Source: Batillaria attramentaria | Taxonomy: Eukaryota; Mollusca; Gastropoda; Batillariidae | NCBI GenBank assembly: GCA_018292915.2 | Contig: JACVVK020000485.1 | Location: forward strand, 100,001 to 164,000 | Reading direction: 5' to 3' | DNA length: 64,000 nt | Part shown: in pieces, positions 1 to 22,770 of the stretch | Numbering within the stretch: the stretch's first letter is position 1 | Layout: the number at the start of each line of letters is the position of its first letter | The notes under the pieces: model-generated | The model's input: only the letters and a program-made list of their open reading frames with translations | Told to the model about the DNA's origin: nothing | Databases searched by the model: none | Program-made: the position numbers and the translations under genes

Positions 1-379
1 CTTTGATTTGAAAGCTGACATCGGCAATCCAAATGCTTCACGCGACATCACTGACTGAGGTGCTTTACCTCGCTTTGTCCATAGGCTTTGAGAAGTCAGC
101 TTTTCCGTTTCGAAGCCTCCGTCTTAGTAGAGAACTGGAACTAGGCTTACGCTTGTCACGAACACGACCGCTTGTTGATAACACGCAGCAAAAGATCAAC
201 AATTCCACGTCAAGCGACTGGCAAAGCTCCTTCGTCCCCATTTCCGTACGAAGTCGAACTAAGTCATGTCGTGACGTAAATTATTCCTTAGTCCCTTTTC
301 GCGTCATATTGTGACGCAAATCCTTTCACCAGAACACACTGCTGGAACACTGCTAGGGGTAATACCTGTTCACTCTTTA
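1..379. other. 5' edge, no gene recognised
   Basis: AT/GC-mixed sequence with several short CGTCA/TGACG words. A 93-codon open frame lies at 33-314, but it has no recognisable domain, no splice context and no similarity I know of. I see no supported gene. The segment ends at the TTA target site of the MITE that follows. Confidence 0.4.
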
Positions 380-774
380 AGGCGATGTCACACTGAAAAC
401 AAGTTTCCCTGCTACGGTCAAGACATTCCTACCTTACTAGACACCCTTTTCTTGTATGTAGAACTTCAATGCGTATGAAATACCTCTGGATGGGGTTTCT
501 GGGTAAAGTCGATGCCTCTTTTCCTTATACATACATGTTGACTGAGCGGATACGGGAAGGTGTCACTTGACACTCCGCACGGCGGCTTTCATTGGTTGAA
601 ACACAAAACACGTTTTCGGATTTTAGGGCAGGCTCTTAAACTGAAAACACGATCGAAACAGTGTTTTGAAAACATCGTTGTGAAGTATGTCACACGACAA
701 AACACAATGTTTCCCAGCGAAACATCTGAAAACAATGTTTTCAAGTGTTTTTGCCCTCTCGTGTGACATGGCCT
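380..774. mobile_element. Small MITE, PIF/Harbinger-like
   Basis: A 395-bp non-coding element with 14-bp terminal inverted repeats, AGGCGATGTCACAC on the left and the complement of AGGCCATGTCACAC on the right, one mismatch apart. A TTA lies directly outside each end (377-379 and 775-777). A 3-bp TWA target duplication is typical of PIF/Harbinger elements, so that assignment is an inference from ends and duplication only. The interior carries near-palindromic words such as GAAAACAATGTTTTC (728-742). No transposase is encoded. Confidence 0.6.
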
Positions 775-2999
775 TTAGGTACAGCCATAAAATACACGCG
801 TGGTTGTCATGGGTACAATGTTTATACCACATGTGGTGAATTATGGATTTTATACCATGACTTGTAATAGTGGTAGAGTGGTATAAACATTTTTACATTG
901 CAGATGCCAAATGTAGACATTTCGTGGTAACAATATAGGCACGTTTGTTTTTTCCTCCTTTTTTTTTTTTTTTTTTTTAGTTCAAGCAAATGGTTTTATC
1001 ATTTCTTTGGGATCACTTAGATCTTTTGTGATAATAGTTTTTATGTACACTTCCTATTACCGTTTAGATAAAAATGTCGAGACTGAAATCAAGGATACCA
1101 CGATGGAGCACAGGACTGAACTGACTGTGAGTGTGTGTGTGTGTGTCTCTCTCTCTCTCTGTACCGGTATTCTTTTTTATTCACATGTGTAAACTATGTG
1201 AGTATATTTTAGCTGTATACTTTTTGAATTCAATGCAAAAGAAAATGAGAAATAAAAATGTTCTGTTCAATCATCTACAGTTAAAATGTAATTGATGGGA
1301 AACAACTTATGATTAGTACTGTATTTGTAGTTGAAGGGAAACAATCCTTCTGAAAGATATTGTGACAGGTTTTGGAACAGTTATGCTCATGAGCATGCCT
1401 GTACGCTTGAAATACTCTGTCTTCTTGGTCAATACAGCTCTTAAAGTGATACAATCTTGTGTGAGCAGTTGAACATTCATATTGTCAGTGATGCTCAGAA
1501 ATTTTGAAAAAAAACAAAACAAAACCCAGAAAGCCAGGCTGGGGTCTAAGGGCCGCATAGGAGGGAGCAGGGAGGGGTTGCTGCTATTTGACCCACTTTT
1601 TCCCTGATGTTACTGACATGGCACAAGCACTTCTTTTCTCATCTACCCTGTTTTTGACACTCATGCACGCAAGTGATGGCTGTAATACTTTAGAACTTTC
1701 AAAACAGTACCGCAGGAATAGCAGTGCTTGTCTTCTCCTCCAACTTGGAAATGAACACTAAGATCCTGGTCATTTTGTAAGACAGATTTTGAAAATCATG
1801 TGCAATCAATCCAGGAGATTATGGTGCTTTATTTTTTGCATTGACGGTTGCTCTGAGTTCTCTTGCAATATGCACAGAACAATCGGAGATCTACCCTCCT
1901 CTGAGTCAACCGTACACATGTGTTAACTGCATTCGCTGGCACTACCCCACCCAAAAATCATGATAAAAACAAAATGCCAGGTTGCCATATAGCTTCCTGA
2001 TTTCTCTCACCTGCTTCCATAATTAACTGTCTTAAACAACACAGAACGCTTTGCTGGCGATGTCCGTTTTTCCGTCACCACATCCCATATTCGGTTGGTA
2101 GGAAAATGTTCTGTCTTCATCAGCTGTCATCATCTTCATCATCCATCTCTTTTAACCGGCATGCTGAGCGCAATTTGTGTTTGATAGAAACCTCTGTCAC
2201 ACCTTAATCACTGACTTCTTCAGTGAATGGCTTTGTTTCCGCCAAAGATAAATCTAAGCCCTAAAGCAATTTACATGTACTTCGTAGACCTGCCTCTTCC
2301 ACAGAGTTTGACTGTGAGAATGACCCCAAGCAGTGGTGTCCCACACTCCCCCAACTACACTTTGTTAGAACACAAGCAGTGCCTATATGTGATCAGAGAC
2401 AGCGGAGCTTGTGAGCGGGAACCGGATTGCCTTTTGTCACCTCCAGCAAAAGAGAGCACTCGCACATTGTTAGTGTTGCTAATGATGCGCTAGTCTCTCG
2501 GTACTGTACCAGCCTTTACCAACGTGATTTTCTTCTTTTTCTTCTTCTTCTTTTTTTGTTCCTTTTCTTACATTTGCGAAAAAAAGAATTTCCATGTGTT
2601 AGGTTCGTGAAAAAAATGAATTTCCGTCGCCCAGATGGAAGAGTGTCACCCATGCAAATTCTGTGACTTGTTACACTACTGGAGCGCTCATTGTGTATTA
2701 CAGACATCGCCACTGTCCAGGTATTTCAGTAGTAAGATGATAGATACATGAAAACAGCTCAGAACAGCCTGTGAGTATGAAAATGGTAGCATTAGTCACT
2801 GTAAACGTTACCTCCCTTGAGACTGCATGTGTTGTAGGTTTTATGCTTAAGTTTATGCTGACACTTTCTTGTGTTCAGAAACAATGTCATGGTCATGCAT
2901 GTGAGCCATACTTCATGCTTAATAGATGAGGAGACCCGTCAAAACATGCCCTTTGGAATGACTGTGATTAAAGGTCGAGAACATTAATTTTAAAGCTTT
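775..2999. other. Non-coding, no gene recognised
   Basis: Holds a poly-T tract (about 960-979), a short (GT)n/(CT)n run near 1130-1160 and pyrimidine-rich stretches near 2530. An 88-codon open frame at 2227-2493 has no recognisable domain. It could hide an upstream exon of gene A, but nothing in the sequence supports that. Confidence 0.35.
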
Positions 3000-3008
3000 C
3001 AGACTGGA

Positions 3009-3300
3009 ACTTTAACATTTTAGCATTTTCTCAGAATGTACAAACACTAGAGGCATCAAGCAAGGTGATAAACATTGATGTTAAGACATTTACAGGCATA
3101 CGTCTTTTCATTGACCTTGAGGCAAAGTTGAGGCCATACAGGCTGTTGGTAGAAAACTTGAAGAAACTTTAACATTGGCATTTTCTCAGAATAAAACAAA
3201 CTGCAGAGGCACTAAACTTGGTATTATGATAGAAGTGCAAAACCAGAGACACCTTACTTTGCATGAGAGTAGACAGTGATGATGGTAATTCATATGTGTG
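3009..3300. repeat. Degenerate tandem units, first locus
   Basis: Two diverged units about 160 bp apart, each opening with CTTTAACATT followed by GCATTTTCTCAGAA (near 3010 and 3168), then a block resembling AGAGGCACTAAACTTGG and a GACCTTGA word. The same unit recurs near 22360-22770, so this is a dispersed non-coding repeat family. No coding potential is evident. Confidence 0.5.
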
Positions 3301-3788
3301 CACAATGCATGGATTGGTCACGACTGCATCTTGATGCTGATTCATAGAATAACTGTCATACAACAGTGCTGTACACAGCATACCTTGTCATGAGTGACAC
3401 GTTATGCAAATGAGCTGAGGCTATATGATGATCACATCGTTTTGCAGTTATTTTATTAAAGAATGATGCAAGTTACAGCAGTATTCCCTGCCATGCTGTG
3501 AACAGTTCAACTTACAAATCTTCCCTCTCGTCGAAAGAAGTATTATCAACTTGCTTGCCTGAGTTGGTAAAGATATGACTTTTATGAGTCACTTGACGTG
3601 ATAGGTTTTGAAATGCATGTACATGGCATGGAGCATCACCAAAACTGAAAGAACAGTGACTATTTTAGCCTCAGTGGCATAGTCAGGTGCAAGCTGGTAG
3701 CCTCAGCATGTCATAAAAGATCTTAATATATCTCTTTAGCACATTAAAAATTACAAACTGAAGTGCACCTAAGAACAACCTGTAACCG

Positions 3789-4180
3789 GCCCCCCGTAGT
3801 GTAGTGGTTAGCACTTTGGACCACGGACCGGGAGACCCGGGTTCAAGTCCCAGCCGAGGCAAGTGGGATTTTTCCTAATCTAGATCGGCTCCTACCCAGA
3901 GCAGGTGTGCTATGGGCCCAATGGGGAGGCTGTTGCCACACAGCCAAGCTTCACCCACGTCACAGGTGCGACCTTGGGGGGTGCTTCCCTTGGTATGACA
4001 CATCTTATGATGTGGATGATTACACGGCCGGCACCGCAGGTGCCGTAGTTCCCGGGCCTGATTAGTGCCTGCGCATTTATGACAGGAAGTGCAGAATGCG
4101 ACCCTGTCCCGCAGTCCCACACCACATGGACCTCCATAGCATCATCTTACCATCATCCTCATCTCCATCATCATGCATAA
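3789..4180 (+). mobile_element. tRNA-derived SINE
   Basis: The first ~72 bases look like a tRNA. An A-box-like TAGTGTAGTGG near 3797 is followed by an exact B box, GGTTCAAGTCC, near 3840. About 300 bp of unrelated body follow, ending in CATCAT-type simple repeats near 4140-4175. The anticodon arm is imperfect and a long body is attached, so this is a SINE and not a tRNA gene. Poly-C plus CAACAA repeats near 4270-4310 and a longer poly-C at about 4420-4445 lie downstream. The 3' boundary is approximate. Confidence 0.6.
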
Positions 4181-4921
4181 TAAAAATTGCCCCAACTTCC
4201 GAGCCCTCCGTGGATTCCACCCATTACCAGGGAGGAACACCACTGGAGCTGGCAAAGAGTTGTGGCAGCCCCCCCCCCCCCCTAAAAAAACAACAACAAC
4301 AACAACAAAAAATACCCTGTAATTAGCTTCTTTTTTTTTCTGCATGAATTGTTGACTGCTCTTCATGCAGACTTTTTATGCTCTTATGCTCAATTGGCCT
4401 TATTTGTTGACTGTACCCCCGCCCCCCCCCCCCCCCCCCCCCCCCTCTTTCTTGTTTATCCTGGTCTTGTTGAATTAATTTGTTTTATGTTGAAAAGGTG
4501 ATAAGGGTAGTCTGGAATATTTTGGGCTCAGCACTACCAGGGTTAACACTTCCATTTTCTAAGTATGAAGTTTTCTGCTAATAGGAAATGGCTGTAGTTT
4601 CTCTCTATTAGTGTAATGATAATTTGAATGCAATTGTAAAACAGCATTCAAGGTCAAACCACTTCATGAACGTACAGAACTTTTGGGGCAACCAAATGGT
4701 TACGGTCAACATATACATACATGTACATTTTAGAATTGCAAGTTTTGGGTCCTGTGTGGGTCCTTCATCAGGGTGATGATTACATTTTTCTAATATTATC
4801 ATTGCACTCTCATCACTTTTATTTACACAGTGACTTGATACTCCTGAATTTCATTTATTTAGTAATGGTTGTTTTAACTGTTGCCAGTCTGCCATTGACC
4901 TGGAAATTTTTTTTTTTACAG

Positions 4922-15726
<10,805 letters not shown>

Positions 15727-15779
15727 TTGTTCCAGTCATCACCTTCCCTGTGTCCCCCTCCCTCCTCACACACCCATTG

Positions 15780-16840
15780 GTGATGATAATGATGACTGGC
15801 CATTTATAGTGTGACATTGTTTACATGATGAGTATTCCATAATTATTTTCAATTTGTTATCTGCCTTCTCTTCTTACTTGCATGGCATCTTTGAGTTTGA
15901 TGATGATGATGATAATGATGACTGGCGTTTTATAGTGTGACATTGTTTACGTGTTAACTTCTCCAGGTATTTCAGCTCAAAAACATCCCACGAATTGTTT
16001 CAATCATCACCTGCCATGTGTCCCCCTCCCTCCTCACACACCCATTGGTTCAGGTCAGTATTGATGTACATGTAATTAGGTGTAAGATGCGACATTGTGT
16101 ACATTATGAGTATTCCATAATTTTCAATTTGTTATCTGCCTTTTCTTCTCACTTGCATGGCATCTTTGCATGATGATGATGATGATATTGATGACTGGCC
16201 ATTTATAGTGTGACATTGTTTACATGATGAGTATTCCATAATTTTCAGTTTGTTATCTGCCTTCTCTTCTTACTTGCATGGCATCTTTGAGTTTGATGAT
16301 GATGATGATGGTGACTGCCCATATATAGTGTGACATTGTTTACATGATGAGTATTCCATAATTTTCAAGTCGTTATCTGCCTTCTCTTCTTACTTGCATG
16401 GCATCTTTGAGTTTGATGATGATGATGATGGTGACTGCCCATATATTATAGTGTGACATTGTTTACATGATGAGTATTCCATAATTTTCAAGTCGTTATC
16501 TGCCTTCTCTTCTTACTTGCATGGCATCTTTGAGTTTGATGATAATGATGATGATAATGATCATTGGCCATTTATAGTGTGACACTGTTTACATTATGAG
16601 TATTCCTTAATTTTCAATTTGTTATCCGCCTTTTCGTCTTACTTGCATGTGGCATCTTTGAGTTTGATGATAATGATGATGATAATGATGACTGGCCATT
16701 TATAGTGTGACATTGTTTACATGATGAGTATTCCATAATTTTCAATTTGTTCTACACATCTGCCTTTTCTTCTTACTTGCATGGCATCTTTGATGAGTTT
16801 GATGATGATGATGATGATGATGATGACTGGCCATTTATAG
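15780..16840. repeat. ~120-bp minisatellite downstream of gene A
   Basis: About eight tandem units of roughly 120 bp. Each has a GATGATGATG-type run, ACTGGCCATTTATAGTG, TGACATTGTTTACATGATG, AGTATTCCATAATTTTCA, GTTATCTGCCTTCTCTTC and CTTGCATGGCATCTTTGAG. It starts within about 60 bases of the stop codon and is probably transcribed in the 3' UTR. Gene B has the same array with about four units, so copy number changed after duplication. Confidence 0.8.
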
Positions 16841-16999
16841 CGTGCAGCAAAAACTTCCATGCTTACTGCATGCTCATGGCACCTTTGGGCAAGGGGAAGA
16901 AAATATGTTTGTACATGTATGTATAGACACAAGGGTCTGTTCAGGTTTGTGTTTGCAAAAAGAAGTAACTGTACAGGTTGTATTTTTGTGAGTTTTTGA

Positions 17000-18075
17000 G
17001 TTTTATGGTGACATACTTGGCACCCTCTGCATCCTTTTATAACAGTGTATGTAATGCACATTTGCTGATGAGAATTTCAGCTACACAGTGTACAGCGTAC
17101 TTTAATTCACTTGTACAGCATGTTTTATCTTACTGTTTGTGACATAGACTTCTTATCTGTGTACTTTGTTTCTCCCATTTAGTGGGATTTTGTAGCATTT
17201 GTGCTGTTGCTTGGTGATGTGTTGCCTGCAGAACATTGAAATCTTGGTATTTATATTGATCATGGAGTTACTTATGGAGTATCCATGTTCTGAAAAACAA
17301 AGGCATGTATCTTAATATTTACTTGCACACATTGAAGACAAGTTTTGCTACACATGCAAGTTTTGTCCATTTTTCAAGCCTTGAAAGGTGCACACTTTAA
17401 AGGTGCTGTAGCAAGATATTGTTATTCAGTCTGTGGGTGTTTGTTCAGTCTTTAATTGTTTTTTTCTTTCTGTTTAACGTTTTTATGACTAAGCATCAAT
17501 CAGAACTCATCTGCTTTGGCCCAGACAAAACAGTGGCATCTAGTATGTTAAAGAACATCGAACCTTTGGTGCCTCTTTGAACATGCATAGAAAAGAATAA
17601 CTCGAAACAATGTAACATCGCTGGTTGGTTTACATATTGTTTACAGTTTTACTTACTGTGGAATGTGCTGGGTGCCAGACAGTTACAGTCAATTTAGTTG
17701 CAACCAATTCTGATCTCAAAATGTGTCTCTTTTGACAAGAATTACTTCCCTCAAGAGAGATTGGCAGGTGCGTTGGCGTCTTGGGGGTGGCTATGTCTGG
17801 GTTCATGAATATGAATTCCAAAAGCTAGAGTATTTGACCACTTTCAAGGGGGAGATGTCTTGTTCTCACTATGCTTGTCGGGAAAGTGTTAAACATAGCC
17901 AACAATTATGCTCTTCTGCACTTTCTATGAGGATATTTTCATACTAATCAGATGTGTATTAGTTTTTGTCTAAGGATATTGTAAGAACTGCTGTATAGAT
18001 AAAGGGACAGTCATTGACCACAGCTTGATTGTATACATTTTAAATAAATGTCTTCCCTGGCAATACACCACCTTT

Positions 18076-18106
<31 letters not shown>

Positions 18107-20540
18107 GGGGGGTTACATCACTGTCTTGCAGTATGGAGTACATGTGATAAGTCCTTTGAGTAAAATGTATCAGGTGTGGTACATGTACCTTCACTTCCAT
18201 ACTGTTGAATATTTCATGTAAGTGTAGGTCCTTTGTGTTGTGTTTAGAATATCACTGCTCTCTGTATGCATATATCATGCACATTAATGTACTGAACTAT
18301 AAAGTATGTGATCTGCATGCACCTATCAGTGCTTGAATTTCAGAAGTGAAGTTGTTGTTTTTTTCTTTTGAATTTTTCAAGATGTGATACAAATGCAATT
18401 GTTTTTGTTTAAGGTTTGTATATTCCATGCACTGTAAAGAATTTTTCACTGCTTTAAAGAGACTGACTTCAAATATTTTACCAAATGTGAATGTATTGTC
18501 TTTTCCCATATTCAACAGAGATTTTGTGTGGGCAACTACATTTTTTTGACTTCACTAGACCAGTATTTTGTGTTCTTATTTTTCTTCCTTCATTTAAACA
18601 AAACGTTTGTTGGTTTTTTGTTTTTTTGGTTATTTTTGTGTTTTAGCTTGGAATGGTAGTGCATTACACTAGCTTTCATTGGTCAGGTCATTGGTGCATG
18701 TCCCAGGTGGAAGCCAAAACTTGGCTTTTCCCATGATATCACCTGTACAGTGTAATTTAGAACATTTTAAACCCAAAACAACCACTGTAGATTAATAAAG
18801 CAGCGAACAGATCATGCTGACGTCAGATTAAATGGCGTACTAGTGATATGTCATGAACTGTGCTTCTGAGATTCAGAGGCTGTCTACTGTAGTCAAAGGT
18901 TAGTTAGACATGTATGTTGTATATTGATGTACTGGCCACTTTGATTTATGAATACCTTTCATAAGAACCTTAAAGCCAATTTATGTGTGTGTCCATGCTG
19001 TAAGTATTGATGCTTATAACATTGGAATGTTTCAATCGATAATATATTTTTAGTAGGTCTTCATTTGGTATTCCTAACATTTATATCTTGTTAAATGATG
19101 TTTTCTACACAGTCTGCCTACCAGCAGTTACAACTTGTTTTTAGTCCAAGTAATTGTGGCAGCAGGGACCTACATAGAAGGTCCGTGGTGGCAGTGACTA
19201 TATATGCTTCCAGAGCTTTGCTGAATACATGTACAGTGGGCATGTGATGGTGGAAACATGATACTGATAAACTGTCTGGCTTATGTCGTCATCCTACATA
19301 TAACATCATGTCTTCCTCACTGGGAAAACTGATGTCATGGCGGCTGTCATCTGCCTGTAGCTGAGGGGAAACCATAAGACCACTTGGCTTCATTAACATG
19401 TCAAGTTTGAATATTTTCATTAATGCTACCAGATATTTCTAATGATTGTTTTGTGATCATGTGTTTGCATTCTCTTTTTTGTAAATATTTTTCTAATTAC
19501 CAGTATAGTAGAGCTGAGCATTGGATGGGTGACCATGAGGGAAACCTGGTGAATGGAATTATGCAGAAGGTGATCTTGTTTTGTCCTTTTTTTCTTCAAA
19601 TGACAGTGATGTACATGTGTACTCATTATAATGTCAGAATTCTTTCCAAGTCTATTTTCATTGGTGTATCTGTATTTCATTGAATTTTATTTGTTCTGAA
19701 TTGTACTTTACTGCGACAGTTATTACCCCCCTTTTAGTTTTTTGCAAGTATGTGTACATGTATTAACAGTGGGCGATTTGACTTTGTCACTAAAGTGAAA
19801 ATTAGAGTTTGAAGGAACAGAGAAGGGAAGCGACTGGTACTGTTCCCTGCATCACTGGCACACGGACATCCCATTAAGATGACCTAATGTTTGTGCTTGT
19901 GGCATATCATTTTTTCTTACTTTTACACATATGTTGTTAATCTATCCCCACAGGCTGTGGGCTTCCAAACACCCACCCACCCCCACAGGCTGTGGATTCT
20001 TAACAGTAAAGTTCACATTTGTAGGACTAACACTGGTCTGCAGCTAGTCTGCAGAGCCAAAAATACAGTTGATTATGGGTGATTCATTTATACATTATCA
20101 TTGAATAATGATGTAATTTATTTAACCCTATGTATTGTTTGATGTAGTGTTATCAGTTATACTTATCACAACCAACGTGATTATAGTCAACTGCAGTTTC
20201 AATGTTAAAGGCTTTCTTAGACTAAGAGCCATACAGATTGTTATTGTTTACCAAATGATTGCAGAAAAAAACATTAGTCCGTCTCCTGTTCTTTCATTTG
20301 TATGTGATTACATTTTTGATGTTAGTTTCAAGTTTCATTGTGTGCACTCAAAAATGTTAGTGGATGTACATGTACATGTACCAGACACATGGATTCATCA
20401 TCTGACTAACACAGTCTATTGCTGTTTGAAATGTCTATTATGTTAACTTTCATTTTACTGACAAGTTACTAAATTTATGTACTAAATGAATTGGCATGAA
20501 TTATTTTTGAGCAAACGGTTCTTATTCCTGATTAAATAGG
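17000..20540. other. Intergenic, no gene recognised
   Basis: AT-rich non-coding sequence with a poly-T/poly-G tract at about 18071-18112. From roughly 18500 to 18850 there is diverged similarity to about 35750-36030 downstream of gene B (shared CAACAGAGATTT, TGGAAGCCAAAACTTG and TACTAGTGATG words), evidence that the duplication extended beyond the coding region. AATAAA hexamers, for example near 18795, are possible poly-A signals for gene A but cannot be assigned. Confidence 0.45.
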
Positions 20541-20746
20541 GGAGCAGGAATAGCCGAATGGTAGAGCATTGGACTTTCAGTGCTCGGGTCAGGAGTTTGC
20601 ATCCCAGCTGGGGCCAAATATTTGTGCGGGCTATTTCTCATTGCCCCGTCTTTGAATGTCGCCTGTACATGGTGGAAAAGGATGTTGAACCCCCAAACGC
20701 CCGCCCACCCCCCCCTGGTTACCCCCCCCCCCCCCCCCCCCCCCCA
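20541..20746 (+). mobile_element. tRNA-derived SINE, second family
   Basis: A tRNA-like head (about 20541-20616) has an A-box-like TAGCCGAATGG and a degenerate B box, GAGTTTGCATCCC. It is followed by GGGGCCAAATATTTGTGCGG, then ATGGTGGAAAAGGATGTTGAA and a poly-C tail. Body pieces recur at about 39651-39700 and 62771-62850, confirming a dispersed family. No target duplication was identified. Confidence 0.6.
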
Positions 20747-22350
20747 TTCTTAGACAAACTATGTTCACAAGCAGGCGGTTTTGATTCTGTTTTGTAGTAG
20801 ATTGTACATGTGTACTGGTACATAACTGTATTTGCATTCTTAATTAAATTTACCTATGCCAGTTTTTTTTGCAAAGGACATCACCATTTGGAATCGGAGG
20901 CTTGCAGTTTGTAAATAAAGCGAATACTTCTATGCGATTTGACAACGTGTTTGATTTTTTAAAACTTTGCAGTTGCTCCTTGTCTTTTCAGTGTGATGGA
21001 AATGTATTTCAGTCATAATTCATATGTGATTTTGTTAATGAGTGTTGTATTTTTTTCCTCATGTTTTGCTGCCTTTCTTTTGGTGTGTTACTTGCCAATG
21101 CGCTGTCAATAGTTCATTTAATAGTTATATGGCAGTCACAGACTGTACACGTACAATTTTGGCTTTTCACATCATTTTTGCGTGATTTTTTTTATTTTTG
21201 CTTATTGTCATTTGTGTAAATGCAAATGCGAGCAGCTGCAGTCTTATTGCAGTTTGCAATAAGAAATAATCAGTGATCAGCTTGTGCAAAGTCTAAACTT
21301 CAATTTTCACTTCAAAATGGCAAACGGGAGAGCCTCCGTGTTTGCAATAAACAGCAGGAGCCTGGGAGAAAAAAAATCAACTTGACCTTGTCCTCTAGAT
21401 GAAAGGGCATACAGAAAATTGTGTGTTTGTGTGTACTTCGACTATAGTTTTATGCATTTTGTTTTATGCTCATCGACATGCAGGTGCTTTTTGTCAAGAA
21501 AATATAAAAAGTGTATCTAGCCAGAAGTGTAACTTGATTTCATGCCAACTAACAATCCACCACCCACACCCATCTTTCCACTTCTTCTATTAATCCCACC
21601 ATGGGGTATTCACCCTAATGTTTTGCCTGTACATTTTCTGTCAATATGGTTGTATGGGTGAATATGCAGGTTGGAAGTCTAGTTTCACCAATCCCTTTCA
21701 CAGTGTTTTATGTAAGAAACAAAACTGTTTGTATCTTAAAGCAGGATTATAAGTGTAACCTACTTTACTAGTCTGTAATCGTTTTGAGACAAATAGAAAG
21801 AAATAGAGATTTATATATATAGTGGTAGATAATGGGATATTTATATCCAAGGAAGCTGCAAATGCTTCCGTTTATTCATATTTATTCAGAGTTCTAAACA
21901 CAATTTTGTGTTTGTCTCATATCTGCCTATTTATAGATTAAAATGCGCAAGAAAAAAAAATCCTATGTAGTTCTATAGAATTGAACTCCATAATGCACCA
22001 GATAGCAGAAATTTTTATTTTTGTTTCAAAATTTAGAATGTCTCTGAGGGACATATCTGTTTAACAGATGTGCATTTTCCCTTTCTATGAAAATGTCCTC
22101 CACTCCGTGTTCTCATCAGTTCTGACAGCAATTTTTGGACAGAAAGTTTCCATAAGCTGTTGCACACCTAACCCTCTGTGGATTAAATGCCTCTAGTATC
22201 CTGTTTATCATGCGCTGGTCTTACAGATAAATCATTTGTAATGACTTATTAAGTTTTAATCATGCCTTACATCGTTTTTGGCTCACTTGTGTAACAAAGG
22301 GAGTCTATGTAATAACCCTCCATCCTCTGTGTGTGTGTGCGTGCGCGCGT
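20747..22350. other. Intergenic, no gene recognised
   Basis: AT-rich sequence without convincing coding potential. Small features include TATATA words near 21810 and a GGCTCACTTGTGTAACAAAG block near 22280 that precedes the tandem repeat family, probably its leader. AATAAA at about 20916 is a possible poly-A signal. Confidence 0.4.
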
Positions 22351-22355
22351 GGACT

Positions 22356-22770
22356 AAACTTTAACATTGGCATTTTCTCAGAAACTACAAACAACGCAGG
22401 TACCAAACTTGGCAGGCTGATAGACAACCATAACATCTTTCAAAAAATATTCAAATATCATCAGGGTCACGGTCATGAAAGCTGTCTGTTCTTAACTTGA
22501 ACTTACACAACTTACACAACTTTCGTGTTGCAGAAACTACAAATACGAGAGGTGTCAAACTTGGCATAGTGATAGACATTGATAAGATCTTTACTAACAG
22601 AGCTCATTTGAATGACCTTGACCCAAGGTCTAGGCTATACAAACTGTTTGGGCGAAAATTGTAGTACATGTATTGCCATCTTCTAAGGAACTAAGAACAC
22701 CAGAGACACCTTACAGATAGATAGTGACAAGAGCTTTATCAACATACTCTTTTGAATGACCTTGACCACT
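22356..22770. repeat. Degenerate tandem units, second locus
   Basis: About three diverged units of 130-170 bp. Shared words are CTTTAACATTGGCATTTTCT, AGAAACTACAAA, CAAACTTGGCA, TGATAGACA and TTTGAATGACCTTGACC. Same family as the units near 3009-3300, in the same orientation. No coding potential. Confidence 0.6.

Noticed and set aside
33..314. 93-codon open frame at the left edge
   Set aside because: No domain, no splice context and Arg/Ser-rich by chance; not supported as a gene.
2227..2493. 88-codon open frame that could be the missing first exon of gene A
   Set aside because: It does not resemble the gene B N-terminus or KH/macro sequence, and no phase-compatible donor stands out.
3789..3862. 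Functional tRNA gene
   Set aside because: The B box is good but the anticodon arm pairs poorly and a long SINE body is attached.
4721..4921. Upstream extension of the first gene A exon to an ATG at 4721
   Set aside because: The added 67 residues are hydrophobic and intron-like, and a strong TTTTACAG acceptor ends at 4921 where family-like sequence starts. Kept only as an alternative.
15780..16840. CRISPR-like array (regular ~120-bp period)
   Set aside because: Units are continuous without unique spacers, the genome is eukaryotic and the same array follows gene B; it is a minisatellite.
20541..20616. Functional tRNA gene
   Set aside because: The B box is degenerate (TTTGCATCC) and the body recurs elsewhere as a repeat.
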